Shown: one piece after another, positions 1-12,300 of the stretch
Position numbering within the stretch: position 1 is the stretch's first letter
Layout of the letters: each line of letters begins with the position of its first letter
Assembly: GCA_002633005.1 (NCBI GenBank)
Contig: NMRA01000012.1
Coordinates: 956,730-1,020,729, forward strand
DNA length: 64,000 nt
Direction of reading: 5' to 3'
Origin: Phoronis australis
Lineage: Eukaryota > Phoronida > Phoronidae
Notes under the pieces: generated by a model
Databases searched by the model: none
What the model saw: only the letters and a program-made list of their open reading frames with translations
What the model was told of the DNA's origin: nothing
Position numbers and translations under genes: made by a program

Positions 1-110
1 CCCAATAATTTTTTCCTTCCTAAGGGCCTGTATCTGGTACACTAACTCTCACGCGCCTTTTATTCAAAATGCGACTCCGGCTGATCAACCCTGCTGGTCT
101 GACAATTACC

Positions 111-243
111 TGGGCGGCGCAGCACTGAAAAAAGTACTGTGCTAAAGCCCCCCAGCCCCTCTGTGGTGCTCCATCTATAGACCATGTGCTGCGCAGCACT
201 GAAAAAAGTGGGGGCTAAAGCCCCCTATGGTGCGCCGCCCATC
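111..243. repeat. GC-rich palindromic repeat, tandem pair
   Basis: Two tandem units share the core GGCGCAGCACTGAAAAAAGT and a GGGGCTAAAGCCCC-like stem. The outer ends, TGGGCGGCGCA and TGCGCCGCCCA, are inverted repeats of each other. The same paired arrangement recurs at 6986-7126. It looks like a short non-autonomous palindromic element; the family is not recognised. Confidence 0.7.
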
Positions 244-513
244 AGTGCCTACTGAATGTCCACGAAGCAGGTGTCACGGACAAGAGGTCGGTTAACGTGG
301 AGAGGTAATGCATTGTTTCATAATCAATAGGATTTGAAATATGTGAATATAAGGAACATCATACATTATTAATTAGCTTATTAAATTACCGGTACATCCC
401 GTATGGTTGTGGACTTATTGAGTTAGGTTTGTATAAAATCAACTAACTAATGTTGGATTTATGAGTTATCATCGCCAGCGTCGTATGCAATTTAAGTTTA
501 TAAAAAACGTTTC

Positions 514-682
514 TTGAAGGACAAAGAAACTTTTTTCATGTCATTTTTACAAAAATATGGTTCATTGATTATCCCAGACATATATTTCAGTTAATTACAG
601 CTTCTCGTAATTTTATTAATTAGTCGCGCCCTACTCCGGAAGTGACGTCTAGGGTCTTAAGAATTTGCCACCATTTTGTTAC
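514..682 (+). mobile_element. Terminal inverted repeat fragment of a Kolobok-like THAP element
   Basis: This stretch aligns by eye along its whole length with the left arm of the element at 60540-61875. Shared blocks include GTTGATTATCCCAGACATAT (with one change), TTAATTA and GGAAGTGACGT. It begins TTGAAGG where the other begins TTAAAGG. No second arm was found nearby, so it is a solo or truncated arm. Confidence 0.6.
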
Positions 683-703
683 TAACCTATTTTGTGAATT
701 CAA

Positions 704-744
704 AGGTCCTAGCGTAGGTCCTAGCTTCTGCTGAACGCACGCCG
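704..744 (+). repeat. Interspersed repeat with duplicated GGTCCTAGC
   Basis: The motif GGTCCTAGCGTAGGTCCTAG is followed by CTGAACGCACGCC. The same string recurs almost unchanged at 26716-26754, and a shorter relative lies near 3762. It marks a dispersed repeat family of unknown class. Confidence 0.55.
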
Positions 745-2389
745 GGTGTTCAGGCCAGTAGTATCACTGTGATATGGTCACTAGGGTCACTTGCATCCCT
801 CAATCGGCTGCGTGCGACAAGGGCGAAGCCCTAGCCCAGGAACATCCAACATTCTCCGAAGCAAATGCTCCAACCTATACTGTGACAGGAAACCGTCATC
901 GAATTGTTGCGTTTCTGGAAGACATGTTCTTAAAGTTTCCATTTCGTGATTAAGTAGCCTTGTCGACATGTCCAGCTTGAGGTTATCGCCAAAGAGCACA
1001 TGTGCATGCTCACTCATGCACATGCGCACGCCGTGCCTATACTGGTTGTGTCAATAGGCCGGCAGGATTGACGAAACAGAATGGATGAAACTGAATTGAA
1101 TTCACAACACTATAAGAAAGACGAAACAGAATCGATTAAACAACGTTGAATTTACAAAACAGGATAGAATATACAAAACAGCATTGAGTTCACGATATGG
1201 AATCGACGAGTGTGGATTGCATTGGTGTTATAGCATTGAATGCTCAAGATAGGATTGATTTGTCGTACAATTGCCATTGAGTTTATTAAATGGAATTGAA
1301 TATGCAATTTAATATTTTTTGCATGAATGGCTGCCCATATCCTAACGTTCACATAAGGCTAGTACTCTATTGTATATATATTTTTGTGGTTTTTAGGTTG
1401 TGTCAATGAGCATCAATGCAAGGGGTGGGGACATCCGCGGCTACTTGTACCCTAAATGGAGTACCCCGGAATATAGGTTACAATGTATCCAAGTCAACAC
1501 CAGTCAACAGTTAAACTATTGTTACGCACAGTAAAACTTGCGTAACGCGGATCTAATGGGACCGAATTATTCATCAATGCAAGTAAGGAAAATCTGACTG
1601 AGGAGCTGAGCTCAGATACACTAAACAATATCTGAGGGCTGAGTAAATGATTTCGAAGTGTTACCGGGCTGTGGAATATTACTTTGTAGCGGAAGTTGGC
1701 GGTATTCAAAGTTAAATACTTCAGATTTAATGCAAAATAAAGTTCGACTGGTTTTATTATAACCAGTGCATCCAGTGTCATGAGGAAAGTGATTGTTAGT
1801 CTTGGTGCAATTTGACCTACACTGTAGGTTGAATTGCTGACTGGAATGACCTTCCCATGTCGGGAAGAGCATGTTCCTTTTCCCTCAAGAAACTTGGATG
1901 GAACCTCAATCTAACATCTTTGCAAATGTCAGCCGGCAGTGAAAGTGNTGTCACTTAGTGAACTGGTTTTTGAAACGTTTCTGGTTTTGTAGTTCTTGTA
2001 TTTCACACATGCCCACTTATTACAGTATGAGGAACTACTGTATTTTGCGCTAGAGCATTTTTTGCTGCAATTATTCACTGTTAATGAAATCACGGTTAAT
2101 AGAACTCTGTTTATGTTAAATGATGTCTGAAAATCATTAAATTTGTTACTATACTCCACTCTTGTTTAATTTAGTGAAACTCGAATTTTCTGAATACGTA
2201 CGTGGAATTCTTGGCACTTTGCGAGCTCTTCCAGCCATCTGTTAGTATCGACAAAGCAAACATGGAAGCTGGGTATGATATCTTCATCAATCTGTGTACG
2301 TCCATGGAGTCACCTCTTGACAGTTAGCAGCGTGTGTAACTTCGCTTTCAAGAATAAAGGGATCTTCCCGTGCATCTGCAAAGCTGCTA
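745..2389. other. No gene recognised
   Basis: I see no convincing exon. From about 1065 to 1310 there is a degenerate AATTGAATTCAC-like repetition. One ambiguous base (n) lies at about 1948. The short open frames here lack family motifs and flanking splice signals. Confidence 0.5.
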
Positions 2390-2620
2390 GGCTGCTTTTC
2401 ACGGGCGGCCTTTGTTAGTGTGGTAGAAGACGAGAGAACTTTCAGCAAAATGAAAATTATCAAAAATTGCCCCTGTTCATCTATGAATGGAGAAAGACTT
2501 GACGACCTGATTGTTCTTGCAACTGAAAAGGATTTGACGGAAAATAAGCGCTGACGCCATAGTCGACGTCTGGAGTAAGAAAAAGAACAGGAACCTAAAG
2601 ATAAAGATCGCAAGTTTGTG
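2390..2620 (+). pseudogene. hAT-type transposase C-terminal fragment, decayed
   Basis: The plus-strand frame running through GTG 2420 and ATG 2450 to a TGA at 2552-2554 contains ERTFSKMKIIKN and, further on, SMNGERLDDLIVLATEKDL. This matches the C-terminal dimerisation region of hAT transposases of the TTF/ZMYM-like type, whose usual form is ERSFSKLKLIKTYLRSTM followed by ERL.GLA. After the stop, one base out of frame, DAIVDVWSKKKNRN continues the family pattern, so a single-base change has broken the gene. The upstream half of the transposase is not recognisable. A 120-codon frame on the opposite strand (2287-2649) is a shadow of this fragment. Confidence 0.7.
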
Positions 2621-5600
2621 AAATCTCGCGATTCCACAATGTCTTGCAAATAAATTTCTATACATCAGAACATGTTACATGCGTATTTCAAAACAATCCA
2701 TCAGATCTTCAAAACATTTAAACAATTACTGAAATTTAATACGCTTATTGGCGTACTGTTTGAATTTTTTTTCGAAAACACGATCATGCGCGTACTTTTG
2801 GATGGGCATATTTACGGAAATTTACTGTAATTAATTGTTGAGTAATTGTTATTTACTAACAGCCGGAATATTGGGGGGAGCTTATGTCCGCCCCTCAACA
2901 TTTTGATTGTGGGAGCGCTGACCATACCGAATTGTCGACGGTCCTATCACCCTCACCAGACCCCTATCGAGCACACAGCGCTTAATGGAATGTTGCACAA
3001 GGCAACAGAGCCATATGAGCCGTCAAACTGGGGCAGAAATGCTGTAATTGCCTCCGGGGAAAATGGAAGTGACGGCTACCCGGGATAGGACCTTTGTCAT
3101 ATTATTTTCAGCCGGGGTAGAAAAAAATCGACTCGGGGGTGGATGTAAAAACACTGTGACCTCGGGGGGAGGGCAGAATTTATTTTTTCATGATTACATT
3201 AAATATGGAATTGTTTTACCTTTCTTTCATACAATTAAGTTCTTTGTTTAGTCTCAAGTGTCGCTCTCCAGTTTGCTGACTCGATCAGTGGAGCCTGGCC
3301 ATAGGGTAACAGAAGTTGATATTCTAACGTTACATTAAAAGGGTACCTTTGTTAAAACATTTTGTTTTTCCCGCCATATCCTCACTTCGTTGACGTAGGT
3401 GGGTATGTAAATACTCAATATTTTACGTAAAGCGTAAGAAATGTAAAATTGGTTATCACTGGTCAACAATAAAACAATTCTTAATGCTATTTCTTGGGCA
3501 TTGTTAAAATATGCCTTTAAGTCCACTGTTGCGCCAAAATATTAGAAAAATGCCAGACTGAAAATAAAATGTAAAGGCGTAAAATGGAAAGGATGTAACT
3601 TCGGATGTCAACTATTCGTACCCGTTGAATACCACACAGGCGAAGAAGGTTTAGAGTTCAGTGGCTGTCTCGCGGGTAGAAAAAACCAGCGAAAATCACG
3701 CGTTCTCCTTTAAAATACATGACAGTATCTTACGTAATCTCGCGAAGTCTTGCTTTTTAGCAAGGTCCTAGCGGTAGGTCGAACTAGCGTTATTAAATTC
3801 TACCATGCAATGTGAGGGTACGTACCCGCATTACTTTTCATTGACTGTGTAATCAGTCTGCATGGTGTGTAACGTGTCGAGTGGAGAAATTGTATTTACT
3901 ATAACGTCACAGACCGAGAGCATATAAATAAGTGAGGGAATAAGATTTAATTGCTCGTGGAACCTGTGAGGCTACAATCGGGCGACAGCTCCAGCTATAC
4001 AGTGTGTCGTTCCGTCTAGGGGTTAGGCCTTCGGCTTCAGCCTGAAGTTCAGGGTTAGGTAAGTGAGACTATGCAAATTTCTTGCACCTTACTCGTTTCA
4101 TAGGCATCGACGTTTGTTTTCAAGAGAGCACGTGATTGTGGCGAGATGTTCTCGCCGCGAGACAGATTTATATGAGCTCTATCCCACTGCAGCCGGCACT
4201 ACGTACAAAGGTTGGTACAAAGCTGTATAGTCTTCATACAGCTAGCTGGCTGGCTAGTCTTAAAATGGAACTTGCATGCTACTTCCTTATCTCTGATTGC
4301 TTGCCCAAATTAGTTAGAAGCACAACATGTAGCGACGGTGTGCCAACCGCGGTACTCCAAATGTGTTAAGAACCGAGTTCAGAAGCAAAAGTGACATGCT
4401 CTAAATCACTGAACCGTGTCCAGCAGTATTGTGACGTGGTGCTGGGAATAACACTGCTTGATGTGAACTATGCGAGCCCGTGAGGTACGTAATTAGTGCA
4501 AAGGTCACCTATTTGTAGAATTTTTTATTTTCACATTTACAATTTGCCAATAAATACAACTGCACTTTGCCTGTCCCACTGCAGTCGGCACTAATACAAC
4601 TTAAGCAGTAGATTATGTTGAAATAGCATTGTCGTTTAGTTCCTGCATTTGGATTAGCAAAGTTAGGAGCATGCAAATACATCTTTAAGATCATGCACTC
4701 CAACTGAAGTACAAGACCTAGCAGGGTCTACGGAAATATATTACAACTCACTCTGATGTTTTGTGCATTGCATCCACTGGAGCGTTTCTCTAACAAACCT
4801 GTTTTATAGTCTAAGCTCTGCTATCCTGATCTTTTCCTTCCCCCCTCCCACCCTTGAGACAATACCTGGGAGACAAACTTCTGGGCTTGAACTTGAAATT
4901 CTACTTAATCTCAAGATCGTGTATGCCTCATATACCCTAGCCAGCCAGCTATCTGGATGAAAACTACCGTATTTAGTATACAGGTTTGCGCCCGGTTGCA
5001 TGAAAAAGTCCCAAATAGGGACTTAACTAAGTTCCCTAAAACCTAAAGCGTATTTTGAACTTGTGAAAACGTCGATTGCCCTTTCTTGTATTGTTTAGTT
5101 TTATTACTAGTCAACTTTTGACTTTGATACAAGTCGAGTGTGAACTCTACGTTGAATTGTCAATATTATCAAAAATAATTAGGGATCTTTTCATGCAACA
5201 CTCCCAGTTTAAGGACTGAGTACCTATTTATTTTCGATAAACTCTGGACTCAGTTTTTAGTTATATTATTAGAAAATGTCAATAATCAAAGAGCAGCTCA
5301 TAATAAAGATGAAATGATACAAAAATATTGCATCTGTGATTCCATAAAGACAACAATACGCAAAAAGGCTCATGGACCCTATTTGAGTCCCTTTTGGGGA
5401 CTGCTTCATGCTACTGGCCACTGATACCCACTTCCTGGTTGGCGGGTATGTGGTGTCCAGCCTTCACCCATTTTTTGGTAACCTCATTCTGTTGACATCC
5501 AGACTTGTTCTGCTGTGAACTGAACTGATTCTGTATTTATAGCTGTTGTTTTATTGTTAGGAATTAATTCAGAAGTTACACCACAGTAGTGTGTTAGAAA

Positions 5601-5696
5601 TTAATTTCTTTGGTCAGATAGTTGAATATTTGTCCTGTCAAGCTATTGACTACTTGAAATCAGTCGATCTGTACTGCTAAACTTATTTCGTTTCAG
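2621..5696. other. Upstream region of the JmjC gene, no exon recognised
   Basis: It holds dispersed repeat scraps. Around 3690-3800 is a block ending in GGTCCTAGCGGTAGGT whose inverted relative lies near 26610-26700. Around 4880-4925 is a fragment resembling the arm of the foldback element at 39645-40055 (shared TTAATCTCAAGATCG). The first exon and promoter of the JmjC gene should lie here, but I could not place them. Confidence 0.4.
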
Positions 5697-5708
5697 GATT
5701 GATAAATC

Positions 5709-6355
5709 ATGGAACTTATGTACGAAGATCTGTATTCTCGCCTACGTAAGAGGGCCCATCAACTGGGAATTACGGATGAAGATTTACTAAAACATGGTGT
5801 TATTGAAGATTTGAGGGCCCCCCACTGGCGCTGTGGTCATGTCATTGGTTTCATTTTCATCATATTCATTGTCATGATCGCTACTGTTCTCTCGAGTTAC
5901 TTAGTCAGTTGGCCACTTCCCAGGAGAACTGTGCTGACGTTTGTCACAGACAAAATTTTAGATGCAGATTTAGAAGAGGAGCAATGTATTGTGTCCCATA
6001 AAGAGTATGTGCTTGACTTTATTAGGCCGCCTGTTAATTGTAATATGTGCAAGAACCTGTCATCTGTGGATCGAGTCGCAAACATGACACCTATGGAGTT
6101 TGAGAAGAAATATGCATACACCAAGCGTCCAGTTGTGATTGAAGATGGACAGAAAGACTGGACGGCTGCTAAGACATTTTCATTTGCTTTTTTCAAGAGT
6201 GTGTATGCTAACGACAGTCCTGCACTTGATAATGACGATCCGTACTGTCAATTTTTTCCTTACAAAACCAAATTTCAGGCCCTTCGTGAGGTCTTCAATA
6301 TGAGTCACAACAGAGCGCATTTAAAAGATGGATCGGACCCTTGGTACATTGGGTG
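5709..6355 (+). CDS. JmjC gene coding exon 1
   Basis: Encodes residues 1-215 plus two bases of the next codon: cytosolic tail, membrane anchor, luminal stem with a CNMC pair, and the first JmjC strands (RPVVIEDGQKDW). The exon body starts at 5697 after TTTCAG. The donor is TG|GTAAGA. Translation without splicing would stop two bases past the donor. Confidence 0.92.
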
Positions 6356-9300
6356 GTAAGAGAACTCTGATGTTTCGGTCTTATAGATATTGTGTAAAGT
6401 ACAAAACAAGGTTGGGTTTTGTCCCACTTCTCTCGACGTCATAGCGCTAACCTAAACTGACTAGTGGGAATCTGCCTGATATGTGTAAGACCCCGTGCTG
6501 TTTTTGCAGGTTCCAGGCTACATACCTGCCTATGTTAGTCATGTACTCAGTTTGAAACCTGAGAGTTAGTGTAGTATTACTGCGGTTATAAGTCTCAATA
6601 GATAAAATCCCGCTATATCATCCGAAAGTAATTTCAAAATTTTCTATTTTAAAGGGCTGTCCCAATTTTTGCTTCAAACAGTCAACTTTTTACCGAATAC
6701 AACTGTCATATGTCAAGTACAAACAATCACCAATTAATTTTGTTTTTGATACACTTTTACTTCATAGTTGACTTTCTTAAATTTCATGTTCTGTATTTTG
6801 GTCTTTGTCTGTTGCTCCAAATCTGCAAAAAATATGGATATCACCATATGTATTATTCCCTGATGCCTTTTCTACAATAAATTGTTCTAAACTATTGTCT
6901 GCTGAAAAAGTACAAAGCTTATTCTAGTCAGAAAAAAATGTTTTCATTTTTTGTCTAAAGCCTTATGCAGTGTCATCTTTATCACATGGGCGGCGCAGCA
7001 CTGAAAAAAGGGTTGGGGCTAAAGTTCCCCGGCCCCCCTGTGGTGTACTGCCCATGGATCATGGGCGGCGCAGCACTGAAAAAAGTGGGGGCTATAGCCC
7101 CCAGTCCCCTATGGTGCGCCGCCCATGTGTCAGCACGATGCTTGAAACCATTGTCTGCTTTGTAGTCTGGGAAGTGACACTTTGTTTTGTTCGTTTTTTA
7201 ATACGTCGAGATGCATTTCTTATCACGCTCGATAAAAGAATGACCTGAATGAAGTTCACTGATTGGTTCGATAGGGAGATACGCTGCCACTAACTTGACT
7301 TGTTCCAGTATGAAATTTGAAATTTCCGTTTAACCTAATTAGTGTTGCAGTAACAAAATGGTAAGCCACTTTCGTTATATGCACTGTGTACCATTCAAAT
7401 GATGATGTGCCGATCATATTCTAGTCGTTTTTCTAATAATTTCAGTATTTTACAGGAGTAACTGTGATGGTACGGCAGCTGAAAAGTTACGACAACACTA
7501 CAGACGACCGTACTTCATCCCTAAAGTGTCCGAATCAAGTAGGACGGACTGGATCTTTATGGGGAGTCCAGGTCATGGGGCACACATGCACGTGAGTAGT
7601 ATGAATGTAGCAAAGCTTCTGTGGAAATAATCCTTTTATTTATTACATAATGTGACAGACTAGTGAAATTTTATTTTTCATTATTTTCACAAAAGATTTA
7701 TTGTTGCTCCAAGGTAGTGCTTTTTAATTTTTAAGTTCTATACCCAGAAATATGTTTTAGGAGCCTTAGAATTGTATTGCAATCATGCTTTGTTTTGTGT
7801 TGTGCTCAGATTCATACTCATTGGCGAGGCAGATCACCAGATCAAAACTAATGTGAGTAAGCAAAACAACAAACTTAGAAACATATGAACATATTGTGAA
7901 TGAACAGATCCCAATTAGGGATTTATGTGTTTGGTCAAATGGAATTGTAGTGATCCGTTTACCCCAACCACTTGTCGTATCACACACTTGAAAATGCTCC
8001 ACCCTCTCCCCTTTTAAAAATCAAGTCCACGTAGGACATAAAATCTAATTGCAAAGATTTTCAGTTGTACAGAACACTGAACTCTCACTAATTTAGGACA
8101 CAACATAGCAGAAGTGGGAAAAAAGAATTTTTATCTTTTTGATAAAACAAGAGTAACAGCAAATATAGCGCTTAATGGGCAATTTTGATTTATTGTGGGC
8201 AATCACATCAATGTTAGTGACTTTGATAAATGAAAAGAATCAAATTTTGGCTATTATTTTTGTCTGAAATATGTGAGCCCATGTCTTGGGTGTTATCGAA
8301 CCTAAGAATCAATATAAACCAATCTATGAAATGCATAGCATAGGAACGTAGTACTCATTTTAGCGAATTCAAAGATTGTATCTGTCAGGCATCTATTAAA
8401 CTGACATGTTTCAGATGTTTACGATGTCATATGGATATACATTGTCATTGCTAACAGAAGATACAATATTTGCAAGATGTTGCTTACAGTTGGTACATTT
8501 TCTCTTTAAAATATGTCGTCTGATGACCAAGTTATGAAAAACTACTATCTCATCTAATGTTTCTTATCTATTAAGCTAGTGACACCTGGTGTTCATGTTG
8601 ATGACACAGGGTTGTATAAAATGGCACAGTAAAACTTTCTACAGGAAAGATGTCCAACTTAAAAGTTCACATTTTTCCATCCTTACCATTTCTGATCCAT
8701 TTGATTGCAAATAGGCCGATCCCTGTGTTCTCTAAATAACTGCGAAGTAATGAGTCTGTATTTGCTAAACTGGTGTGAGTTGGACTGATGTGGCAAAATT
8801 GGTCAATAAGCTGTGGATACTTGTCAACGTTTTGCAACTGCTCTATTTGTCGACTTTCATTAAGTAATAACTAATCGCGGTAATGCTGTGTACAGTGTGT
8901 TAGATCGATTTAGTTCAAACACTATTTTCTTATTACCGTTATTGTGTGCCATATATACATGTACATGTGTGGGGGACATATTAGTGCCGTTCTCGCATGA
9001 AAGTTGATGAAAATTGTCCTTAGTATTTTTCAAATAAATTTTACTGAGAAACATTTTTTGCATTGGGACACGAATTTGGCGGGATTCCAAGTTCCACTAA
9101 ATTTCACTGGATTAATACAGGGTAAAATTATGTATGACTTCTACCACATTATCAGCCTGACATGGCCAATACATCCGTTACGTAACGCATATAATTATTC
9201 AATGCGCATTGAATAATATTTTGGTCGGAAACCGAGGTCGGTTTCGAACCCTCTTCGCAAGAGTTTCGAGTCATTGACTTAACCGCTGCGCCACTCAGCA

Positions 9301-12300
9301 GCTGACGTCATCGAACGTGAAAATACAATACTTAAATCTTACTATAATCTTATGTTCAACAAACGGCATTGTACCGACCTTAATACGCTATGAGAATTAA
9401 GATGTACAATTTCAATAAAAACGAAATTTAATTCAGTAAAATTTATCACTTTCTCTCACTTGTAAATCATCAATTTCCAGTTTGAATGTGGGTAACGTGT
9501 CGTCGGTATCCTTTGACTTGGACATCATACTCAGTTACCAGTGATTACCTACTTTAGCAGAAGATATTTTCTCGGTCGAAGCTTAGTATGATAAAATGTG
9601 TAGTAAGCTAAACTAGTTGCACTTTATTTTTATTTAGTTTAAATTTTCAATTGGTTTTGAGTTAAAACATTAGTTTAACAAAAATAACTAAGTGTTTCTT
9701 AAAAGGTCACGACCTCCGACCCCAGGCCCCCGACATAGAAAGTAGTTACAAAGCCGAGGCAAATCGAGAAAGGTAGATCGATTCATTGCAATGCTTCTCA
9801 TTCAGTATGTGGTATAAATAGATTATTACATGTTCTTAGTCGTTATCCCCCTTATTTCAGTAGAGCCCTCTGTCGATAATTCTCCAAAATCCACTTGAGC
9901 TCTAGATTACGGGGGATAACAACTTCGCCATTTAACAGTCTATATTTACGTGATTTGTTTATTGTGTTTAAAAAATTATGATCGTTATTATATAAAAAGC
10001 CAATGGTGCTGACACATGCATTGTACTTCACTGACTGTGTAGTGGCAGTGTCTGCCCATAGGGGCAACATAACTTCCAATATTCATGAATCATTTGGAGA
10101 CACAACCGTTTGTAGAATTAGTTTCCTGTATTTTTTCCTGAACTATTTCTGTGATTTCAAAATACATGGCAGGGCTGAACCTAAGTGAGCAAATGCTTGA
10201 AAAAAGTGGAAGAAGTAAAATACAACTAGAAAATTGACCTCACTTGTACGGGCGCCGAGCAGACCTTGGCGTTTTTTTGCCAGCAACCACATCTCTGGTT
10301 CTAGACCCAGCGATTATGTCCAGTGTTCTCCATGACATGTCATTTTGAGAAATTACGCGTCCTCTTATTAAATGCCATTTAAACATTCGAACAATGTGTG
10401 CGCTTAAGCGTTGAGCCGGGGAGTCGCCCTCGTCACCCATGACCTTTGACTGGAAGTTCAAAGGATTTCCTGTTACCATAAAGCTCGTTGCCCAAGCGAA
10501 AGTTAAATTGGCGCTTTCTAACCAATATGCGTATTTGAGTAGCGTAGTACGCAATTTGATTTATGAGAAAATACGCATTGAATAACTACCTACCAAAATT
10601 CTAGGACCGACTTGTTCAAACTTTTACAGCTTGAACGATCGAAAAACTTCCTTGTCAAAATACTTCTGCTAAGCATTGTGTACTGAATGACGTATTGATA
10701 TGCGAGAATGATGCAGTGCAAATTTCGCAGTCATGATGGTATTTCACGGCTTTGCATTGCTCTTGTTTAGTGATTGCTCATAGTCAGTATGTTGACATAT
10801 TGTGAGCCATGTGTTGTGCTGCATTGGACGAGACCATCTGAGTCTCTTTGGGATGTTGTCTTGTATTTACATGAGTATCACTTCACTTGTAATTGAGTGC
10901 ACCTCTGCACTTTGTGTTGCTGGTGAGATAATTAGAGTAATTTATTATACTTTCGGCCAATGACCATATTGTATATATACCCCCAATGAAATAAAACTTG
11001 AAATTGTTGTACTATGGTCTGAATGTTGTGATTGGCTACAAAATAAAGGAAGAGACAGTTCACTTTTTGTGTACTGGAGCAATAATCTTATACAGAGGTT
11101 CTGGATTTTGAAAACTAGTTTGATTTTGTTATTCAGAGGAGAAAACTGGTTCTCAGATTGCAGGACCCCTGTATGAGACTATTAATCATCGGCATGCCAT
11201 TCTAGTTTAAAAAAGGATTGATGCGTCAACTATCTTCTTGAATTTCAGATCGATAATGTGATGAATCCCTCGTGGCAGGCGCAAATCACGGGACGAAAAA
11301 TGTGGATCCTGGAACCACCGTCTGAATGTTATTTTGAGTGTCCGTCTGCCAGTCATATGGAGACAGTACTGATGCCAGGTGATATTAGTAAGTACAGGCC
11401 TTATTATAGTAAATATCACTGTGACAACTATTCTAAAATAACGACAATATTACAAAATCCAGAGAAAATAACGTAATTGGTTCTGGTTTGTGGTTTCTTT
11501 GAATATTGATGCTGCAGTGATGCAGTACATTTTTACCTGTTTTTACCAATAAAGAAAAAGTCATGTGATGCCACCTGAAATGAGTCGGGATCCTTTTTGT
11601 CCCAGCCTCATCTAATGCCAGCTGAATTGGGTTGGGATCCTTTTTATTATGCGTCCACATATTTATGTGTGGACGCATTATGCCGTCATCCCTGTCCGTC
11701 CGTCGGTCCGTCCGTCCGTCCGGCGTTCGTCCGTCCGGCGTCCGCTGCTCTATCTCCAAAACCGGTTGACGTATGTTCATGAAAGTGTGCACATGTGTTC
11801 TTTTTATGGATGGGACGGCATGAGCGAAGTTTCGGACGGATCCGACTACCGGTGTGTCCCCTAGTGGCAATTTTAGTTTTTTACGTTTACATCTGTATCT
11901 TCAAAGATCCTCAACATATTTCACAAAATTTGGTATATAGGCATCTATTAGTGAGACGACGGTATCCTCCCGTTTTCGGATGGATTCGACGTAGTTTGCG
12001 CCACCTAGTGGCCATTTTTTCTGTTTTCGAGTCTGTTTTTTAGCGTCCACCCCTCTATCAACCAAACCGCTCTAAGGCATGATTGTGAAAGTTGGCATAT
12101 ATGTTCTTACTACGAAGAAGACGGTTGACGATGATTTTCCGACGACTTGGATTACTCTGGCGCCTCCTAGTGGCAGTTTTTTTGCTCCTATGGCTATATC
12201 TCCTAAACTGTTTGCAGGTTCTTTACTAAATTTAATAAGTGCATTTATATGATGATGACAACGGACGACGACGACTTTCGGACAGATTTGACAACTGGTG

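Larger units (their letters stand above)
7592..11248 (+). other. JmjC intron 2
   Basis: A 3.7-kb AT-rich intron. It contains a tRNA-derived SINE head near 9225-9303 beside a perfect 24-bp palindrome. Around 10950-11000, ATATATACCCCCAATGAAAT followed by AAAACTTG resembles the 3' end of a retroposon. No other exon was recognised. An open frame at 10240-10554 on the minus strand has no motif I know. Confidence 0.5.

Noticed and set aside
2287-2649. 120-codon minus-strand frame
   Set aside because: Antisense shadow of the hAT transposase tail, which has clear family motifs on the plus strand.
11433-12043. Open frames rich in R, T, D or S, P, V
   Set aside because: They translate the TCCG microsatellite and the satellite monomers; no splice sites or domain.
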